Shown here: piece after piece, positions 59,313 through 64,000 of the stretch
Layout: each line of letters opens with the position of its first letter
Position numbering within the stretch: position 1 is the stretch's first letter
Assembly (NCBI RefSeq): GCF_947492555.1
Contig: NZ_CANLNE010000006.1
Span: 1 to 64,000, forward strand
Reading direction: 5' to 3'
Source: an uncultured Roseobacter sp.
GTDB lineage: Bacteria; Pseudomonadota; Alphaproteobacteria; Rhodobacterales; Rhodobacteraceae
Length of the DNA stretch: 64,000 nucleotides
Notes under the pieces: generated by a model
The model's input: the letters and a program-made list of their open reading frames with translations, nothing else
Databases searched by the model: none
Told to the model about the DNA's origin: nothing
Position numbers and translations under genes: made by a program

Positions 59313-60012
59313 CCCCCTTCTGTCCCTCTGCGGTCTGGACGCTTTCTACGGTGATTTTCAGGCGCTCTACGGCGTCGACCTGCAGGTCGCGCAAGGCGAA
59401 GTCCTCGCCATCATCGGGGCCAATGGCGCGGGCAAGACCACCCTGATGCGGTCCATCTCCAGCCTGACGCGCAACAGGGCGGAGATGGTGCGCTACCGCG
59501 GGGAGAACATCGGGGCGCTGCGGGCGGATGAAGTGGCCGCCCGGGGCATCGCGCTGGTGCCGGAAGGGCGGCAGCTCTTCCCATCGCTCTCGGTGGAGGA
59601 AAACCTGATCATCGGCGGCCAGATCGGCCGCAAGGGCCCGTGGTCCCTGCCCGCTATCTACACGCTCTTTCCCATCCTGCAGGAGCGTCGTCACCAGCAA
59701 TCCACGTCGCTCTCGGGCGGCCAGCAGCAGATGGTGGCCATCGGACGCGCGCTCATGGCCAACCCGAACCTGATCCTCTTTGACGAAATCAGCCTCGGGC
59801 TGGCCCCGATCATCATCAAGGACATCTACGCCGCCCTGCCCGGCATCATCGGCGAGGGCATGAGCGCGCTGATCGTGGAGCAGGACATCACCAAGGCGCT
59901 GGCCGTCTCCTCGCGTTTCTACTGCCTGCAGGAGGGGCGCGTCTCGCTCGAAGGCGCCTCTGCAACCGTCGCCCGCGAGGAGATCTCGCGCGCCTATTTC
60001 GGGGTCGCGTAA
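59305..60012 (+). CDS. livF: Branched-chain-type ABC transporter ATPase, LivF-like
   Basis: A 235-residue ATPase starting within the LivG-like gene. It has Walker [10 protein letters not shown], '[21 protein letters not shown]' typical of LivF, signature '[16 protein letters not shown]', Walker B '[13 protein letters not shown]' and a His-loop replaced by '[11 protein letters not shown]'. It forms the heterodimeric engine with the LivG-like protein. It ends one base before the next gene's ATG. Confidence 0.92.
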   Translation: MPDPLLSLCGLDAFYGDFQALYGVDLQVAQGEVLAIIGANGAGKTTLMRSISSLTRNRAEMVRYRGENIGALRADEVAARGIALVPEGRQLFPSLSVEENLIIGGQIGRKGPWSLPAIYTLFPILQERRHQQSTSLSGGQQQMVAIGRALMANPNLILFDEISLGLAPIIIKDIYAALPGIIGEGMSALIVEQDITKALAVSSRFYCLQEGRVSLEGASATVAREEISRAYFGVA

Positions 60013-60013
60013 C

Positions 60014-60877
60014 ATGGAATGGGTCAATGTCGTGGTGCAGGGCACCTTGCTGGGCGGTCTCTACGCGCTCTTTGCCGCCGGTCTGTCGCTGATCTTCGGG
60101 GTCATGCGCCTGGTCAATATCGCCCATGGCGACCTGATCGTGCTGGGGGCCTATCTGGGCCTCTCGGTCACCACCGTTCTGGGCCTGCATCCCCTGCTGG
60201 CGCTGATCCTCGTGGTGCCGGTCATGGCCGGGTTCGGCTATGTGCTGCAGCGCGGTATCCTCAATCAGACGCTGGGCAAAGACATCCTGCCGCCGCTGCT
60301 TGTCACCTTCGGGCTGTCGGTGATTATCCAGAACACGCTGCTGGAAACCTACTCCGCCGACCCGCAAAAGATGAACGCCGGGGCGCTGGAGACGGCCAGT
60401 GTCTCTGCCGGAGGGCTGTCGGTGGGGCTGCTGCCGCTTTTGACCTTCGGCACCGCCATTGCGGTGATCGCAACGCTGCAATGGATTTTCTACCGCACCG
60501 CCCTTGGCCGCGCCTTCAGGGCCACCTCCGACAACCCCGAGATCGCCCAGCTCATGGGGTTGAACCGCCGCCATATCTTTGGCCTCGCCATGGCACTGGC
60601 GCTGGGGGTGACGGCCATCGCCGGGATCATGCTGGGCATCCGCACCAGTTTCGACCCCTCCATCGGCGGCGGGCGGCTGATCTTCGGCTTCGAGGCGGTC
60701 ATCATCGGCGGGCTCGGCAACCTCTGGGGCACGCTTGCGGGCGGCGTGATCCTCGGCGTGGCCCAGACCATCGGGGCCAAGATCGACCCGGGCTGGCAGC
60801 TTCTGGCCGGTCACCTCGCCTTTCTGATCATCCTCGCCCTGCGCCCCAACGGCCTGTTCCCGAGGATCGACGGATGA
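60014..60877 (+). CDS. livH: Branched-chain-type ABC transporter permease, LivH-like
   Basis: A 287-residue inner-membrane permease with the LivH features: 'VNVVVQGTLLGGLYALFAAGLSLIFGVMRLVNIAHGDLIVLGAYLG' at the N-terminus and 'RAFRATSDNPEIAQLMGLNRR', the coupling region, near residue 170. It makes half of the transport channel. Its TGA overlaps the ATG of the second permease. Confidence 0.92.
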   Translation: MEWVNVVVQGTLLGGLYALFAAGLSLIFGVMRLVNIAHGDLIVLGAYLGLSVTTVLGLHPLLALILVVPVMAGFGYVLQRGILNQTLGKDILPPLLVTFGLSVIIQNTLLETYSADPQKMNAGALETASVSAGGLSVGLLPLLTFGTAIAVIATLQWIFYRTALGRAFRATSDNPEIAQLMGLNRRHIFGLAMALALGVTAIAGIMLGIRTSFDPSIGGGRLIFGFEAVIIGGLGNLWGTLAGGVILGVAQTIGAKIDPGWQLLAGHLAFLIILALRPNGLFPRIDG

Positions 60878-61902
60878 ACCTCTCAGATTACCACGTCACC
60901 CGCACATCGCCCGCCGCACGGGTCGCGGCCCTGCTGGGCGCGCTGATCCTGATCGTCCTGATCGCCGCCCCTTGGTGGGCCGGACGCGCGGACATGCGCC
61001 TGATGGGCGAGCTGTTTCTCTACCTCGCCCTCGCCAGCCTGTGGAACCTGATGGCCGGATACGCGGGCCTCGTCTCGGTCGGCCAGCAGGCCTATGTCGG
61101 ATTTGGCGGCTACATGCTCTTTGCGCTGACGATCTTTGGCGGCCTGCACCCGCTGGGCGCGATTGCGCTTGCGGGCGCCCTGGGCGCGCTCATCGCCGTG
61201 CCGGTCGCGCTTTTGATCTTCCGGCTGCGCGGCGCCTATTTCGCCATCGGCACATGGGTCATCGCCGAGGTGTTCCGACTGTCCTTTGCCCAGGTCTCCG
61301 CACTGGGGGGCGGGTCCGGATCATCGCTGCCGGTGGGCATCGTCAGATCCCTGGCCGCCTCGCGGTCGGGCCGCGAACACCTGAGCTATTGGCTCGCCCT
61401 GGGCTCGGCCGTGCTCGTGATCGCCGCCGTCTACCTCTTCCTGCGGTCGCGCAACGGGCTGGCCCTGACCGCCATTCGCGACAATGAACTGGCCGCAGGC
61501 TCGCTTGGCATCGACATCTGGCGCACGAAATTCATCGTCTACGTGGTGACCGCCGCGCTGACCGCCATGATCGGCGCGCTGATCTTCCTGCAGAAACTGC
61601 GCATCTCGCCGGACGCCGCCTTTTCGGTCAACGACTGGACGGCCTTCGTGATCTTCATCGTGGTGATCGGCGGTATCGGCACCATCGAAGGACCGATCAT
61701 CGGCACGCTGATCTTCTTTCTCTTGCGCGAAACCCTTGCGGACCTCGGAACCATCTACCTCATCGTGCTCGGCACCGTGGCCATCGTGATCATGCTGAAG
61801 GCCCCCACCGGCCTCTGGGGCCTGATCCGCAGCCGGTTCGACATCGAACTCTTCCCGCTCCGTTTCCGCGTCAAACCCTCCTCCCCATCCACGAAAGGCT
61901 GA
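60874..61902 (+). CDS. livM: Branched-chain-type ABC transporter permease, LivM-like
   Basis: A 342-residue permease read from ATG 60874 in an ATGA overlap; the open frame extends upstream through the LivH gene but that part is a shadow. It has the LivM pattern 'WNLMAGYAGLVSVGQQAYVGFGGYMLFAL', 'RGAYFAIGTWVIAEVFRLSFAQ', the coupling 'TAIRDNELAAGSLGIDIWRTKF' and 'VVIGGIGTIEGPIIGTLIFFLLR'. It forms the second half of the channel. It lies 3 bases before the BKACE gene. Confidence 0.9.
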   Translation: MNLSDYHVTRTSPAARVAALLGALILIVLIAAPWWAGRADMRLMGELFLYLALASLWNLMAGYAGLVSVGQQAYVGFGGYMLFALTIFGGLHPLGAIALAGALGALIAVPVALLIFRLRGAYFAIGTWVIAEVFRLSFAQVSALGGGSGSSLPVGIVRSLAASRSGREHLSYWLALGSAVLVIAAVYLFLRSRNGLALTAIRDNELAAGSLGIDIWRTKFIVYVVTAALTAMIGALIFLQKLRISPDAAFSVNDWTAFVIFIVVIGGIGTIEGPIIGTLIFFLLRETLADLGTIYLIVLGTVAIVIMLKAPTGLWGLIRSRFDIELFPLRFRVKPSSPSTKG

Positions 61903-61905
61903 CCC

Positions 61906-62847
61906 ATGGCCAAGGCGAAACAGAAAACCATCATCACCTGCGCCGTGACTGGGGCGATCCACACGCCCACCATGTCCGACGCCCTGCCCTATACCTACGA
62001 CGATATTGCAGCACAGGCGCTGGCCGCTGCAGATGCCGGCGCCTCCATCCTGCACCTGCACGCGCGCGACAACCAGACCGGGGCGCCCTCAGTGGATGTG
62101 GATGACTTCGCCCCTTTTCTGCCGCGCATCAAACAGGCAACCGATGCGGTTGTGAACATCTCGACCGGCGGCTCGCTGACCCTGTCCATTCAGGACCGGA
62201 TCACCCCGGCCAAGACGTTTTCCCCTGAGATGTGCTCGATGAACATGGGATCGATGAACTTCTCCTTCCATCCGCTTGCCGGGCGCTATGGCGATGACGA
62301 CTGGAAATTCGACTGGGAAAAGGACTATGTCGCCAACTCGGACGGCAACATCTTTCGCAACACCTTCCGCGACATTCGCGAGGCCGCAGAAACGCTCAGC
62401 CCCCATGACGTGAAATTCGAGCATGAATGCTACGACGTGGGGCATCTCTACAATCTGAAATTCTGCATGGATATCGGGCTTTTCAAGGCGCCCGTCTTTA
62501 TCCAGTTCATCTTTGGCATCCTGGGCGGGATCGGTGCGGAGGTCGACAATCTGGTGTTCATGAAACGCACGGCAGACCGGCTTTTTGGCGAGGATTATCG
62601 CTGGTCCGTGCTGGGCGCGGGCGGGGCGCAGATGACGCTGGGCACAACCGCCAGCCAGATGGGCGGCCACGTGCGCGTCGGGCTGGAGGACAGCCTCTTT
62701 ATCTCGCGCGGCACGCTGGCGGACAGCAACGCGCAACAGGTTGCGAAAATACGCCGCATCGTCGAGGATCTGGGCTGCGAGGTCGCAACCCCGGACGAGG
62801 CGCGCGCGATACTGGACCTCAAGGGCGGCGACCGCGTGGCGTTCTGA
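61906..62847 (+). CDS. BKACE-family beta-keto acid cleavage enzyme
   Basis: A 313-residue TIM-barrel protein of the DUF849/BKACE family that condenses acetyl-CoA with a beta-keto acid to give acetoacetate and a CoA ester. The zinc-binding 'ILHLHARD' (H-x-H) is at residues 48-52, the acidic 'EHECYDVGHL' follows near 170, and 'WSVLGAGGAQM' is conserved. It ends the transporter operon, with a stem-loop just after the stop. The side-group specificity that would name the substrate cannot be read by eye; dehydrocarnitine is one possible substrate given the dehydrogenase upstream. Confidence 0.9.
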   Translation: MAKAKQKTIITCAVTGAIHTPTMSDALPYTYDDIAAQALAAADAGASILHLHARDNQTGAPSVDVDDFAPFLPRIKQATDAVVNISTGGSLTLSIQDRITPAKTFSPEMCSMNMGSMNFSFHPLAGRYGDDDWKFDWEKDYVANSDGNIFRNTFRDIREAAETLSPHDVKFEHECYDVGHLYNLKFCMDIGLFKAPVFIQFIFGILGGIGAEVDNLVFMKRTADRLFGEDYRWSVLGAGGAQMTLGTTASQMGGHVRVGLEDSLFISRGTLADSNAQQVAKIRRIVEDLGCEVATPDEARAILDLKGGDRVAF

Positions 62848-62862
62848 TCCCGGATCGTTCTA

Positions 62863-62879
62863 GGGGTGTTCAGCACCCC
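62863..62879 (+). terminator. Stem-loop after the BKACE gene, possible weak terminator
   Basis: GGGGTG-TTCAG-CACCCC forms a perfect 6-base stem, 16 bases after the BKACE stop. No T-tract follows, so intrinsic termination is doubtful. Confidence 0.4.
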
Positions 62880-62984
62880 GTCGAAACGGTGGCACTCCCA
62901 CCAAGCTGACAGCCAACGCAAGGCTTGTGTTCCCCGTCTTTCCCATGTCATATTCATGAAATAGAATTTGTCTGGGAGGGCGGT

Positions 62985-63899
62985 ATGAAACTGGACAGAA
63001 GGCAGGTCCTTGCAGGTCTCGGCGGCTGCGCGGCCTGCGCCACACCTCTCTACACCGTCGCCCAGACGCTGCAGTTGGGGTCTTTTGAGATCACCAGCGT
63101 CAGCGACGGCCATCTGGTGCTGCCGGGATCAATGTTCTTTGACGGTCTGCCCCAGGAACCGCTGCAGGAGATCCTCTCCAAAAACGGTGTCTCCGCCGAC
63201 CAACTGGAACCCCCCTGCAACCTGACACTGCTGCGTCAGGACGACAAAATCATCCTCTTCGACGCGGGCGCAGGCGCGGGGTTCATGCCAAGCGCCGGGG
63301 CCCTCCTTGACAGTCTCGCCGCACAGGGCGTCGCCCCCGAAGACATCACCCATGTCGTCTTTACCCACGCCCACCCCGATCACCTCTGGGGCATCCTCGA
63401 CGACTTCGACGATCCGGTCTTTCCGCAGGCGGAGCTGATGATCGGAGCGGCGGAATGGGCTTATTGGACCGACCCCGACACGCTCACCACCATCGGCGAG
63501 GCCCGCGCCTCCTTTGCCGTGGGCGCGGCGCGCAGGCTGCAGGCGGTCGAGGATCAGATCAGCCTGTTCAACAGCGGTGATGAAATCCTGCCCGGCGTCC
63601 TCGCCCATGGCACGCCCGGCCACACCCCCGGTCACATGTCGTTTGAAATCCGCGACGGCGCGCAGGCGGTCATGGTCGGTGGGGACGCCATCGGCAACCA
63701 CCACGTGGCCTTTGCCCGCCCCGACTGGCCCAGCGGGGCCGATCAGGACCCGGATCTGGGGGCCGCGACCCGCTTGCGGCTGCTGGATCACCTGGCAACC
63801 GATGACATCCCGCTGATGGGCTTTCACCTGCCCCACGGCGGCCTCGGGCGCGTCACCCGCGACGGCGCGACCTATCGCTTTCTTCCGGAGGACGCATAA
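62985..63899 (+). CDS. Exported metallo-beta-lactamase-fold hydrolase
   Basis: A 304-residue protein from ATG 62985 (GGGAGGG site). The N-terminus 'KLDRRQVLAGLGGCAACATPLYTVAQ' is a probable Tat signal. The metal motif HxHxDH is seen in 'FTHAHPDHLWG', with further ligands in 'HGTPGHTPGHMSF' and 'GFHLPHGGLGR'. It would act as a periplasmic metal-dependent hydrolase of unknown substrate. The gene is separated from the BKACE gene by about 137 bases, so it may have its own promoter. Its TAA overlaps the next ATG. Confidence 0.88.
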   Translation: MKLDRRQVLAGLGGCAACATPLYTVAQTLQLGSFEITSVSDGHLVLPGSMFFDGLPQEPLQEILSKNGVSADQLEPPCNLTLLRQDDKIILFDAGAGAGFMPSAGALLDSLAAQGVAPEDITHVVFTHAHPDHLWGILDDFDDPVFPQAELMIGAAEWAYWTDPDTLTTIGEARASFAVGAARRLQAVEDQISLFNSGDEILPGVLAHGTPGHTPGHMSFEIRDGAQAVMVGGDAIGNHHVAFARPDWPSGADQDPDLGAATRLRLLDHLATDDIPLMGFHLPHGGLGRVTRDGATYRFLPEDA

Positions 63900-64000
63900 T
63901 GCGCTGGACCCTGCCCTTCCTGCTTGCCACATCCGCCTATGCCAGCGAGGACATCGCGGATAAATACCCCGCCTCGCTGCTCTATGACAAACCGGTGGAG
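63899..64000 (+). CDS. Exported protein, 3'-truncated by window end
   Basis: Only 34 codons lie in the window. The ATG overlaps the preceding TAA (TAATG), suggesting co-translation with the metallo-beta-lactamase-fold gene. A short signal peptide ('RWTLPFLLATSAYA') is followed by 'SEDIADKYPASLLYDKPVE'. The family cannot be recognised from this fragment. Confidence 0.6.
   Translation, partial: MRWTLPFLLATSAYASEDIADKYPASLLYDKPVE

Noticed and set aside
1-64000. tRNA, rRNA, CRISPR arrays and insertion sequences
   Set aside because: None was recognised on reading; no regular spacer-repeat pattern, transposase gene or tRNA-like cloverleaf was seen, although small RNAs cannot be excluded by eye.

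Overview
The window is high-GC alphaproteobacterial DNA. Dense GTGA/ATGA-coupled operons, a PHA synthase/phasin pair and FNR/FixK-type boxes point to the Roseobacter group (family Rhodobacteraceae). That placement is inferred from gene content and composition; no rRNA or tRNA gene was seen.

Region 1 (1-2783) holds the 3' end of a methyltransferase gene, then a fused substrate-binding/permease protein and a second permease of a polar amino-acid ABC importer. No ATPase gene is present.

Region 2 (2784-26681) is the main attraction: a near-continuous contractile injection system (CIS) locus of the Afp/PVC/eCIS lineage. It encodes a DUF4255 (Pvc16-like) protein, an unknown protein, the sheath, two inner-tube proteins, a DUF5908 (Pvc6-like) peptide, a LysM baseplate protein, a VgrG-like spike, PAAR, gp25, a predicted lipoprotein, two large baseplate J/gp6-like proteins with a fibre-like protein between them, a tape measure, an AAA+ ATPase, and a 1104-residue exported protein with three C-terminal membrane helices. 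The sheath carries an inserted pair of cadherin/CSPG-like and CshA-like adhesin domains. No canonical receptor-binding fibre and no toxin are visible. The lipoprotein and the membrane-anchored, peptidoglycan-binding/GH18-like protein suggest, as inference, an envelope-anchored rather than freely released particle.

Region 3 (26700-30341, minus strand) is a compact operon of GST, cupin, SDR, flavin amine-oxidase-like protein and TetR regulator, with a candidate operator upstream.

Region 4 (about 30540-52960) looks like a low-oxygen survival island. A FixL-like soluble hybrid kinase, an OmpR-type regulator and an FNR/FixK-type regulator sit together. Eight TTGA-N6-TCAA boxes lie in front of genes for alcohol dehydrogenase with a P-type ATPase, carbamate kinase, Hsp20/UspA, a bactofilin-like membrane protein, UspA, a CBS-domain site-2 protease, phasin, a flavodoxin/ABC-exporter/PHA-synthase operon, and a tiny proline-rich protein.

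Region 5 (53323-64000) is an IclR-linked catabolic locus. It contains a cyclase-type hydrolase, a cupin, an SDR, a 3-hydroxyacyl-CoA dehydrogenase-type enzyme, a complete branched-chain-type ABC importer, a BKACE enzyme, an exported metallo-beta-lactamase-fold hydrolase and a gene cut by the window end. The substrate is not evident.
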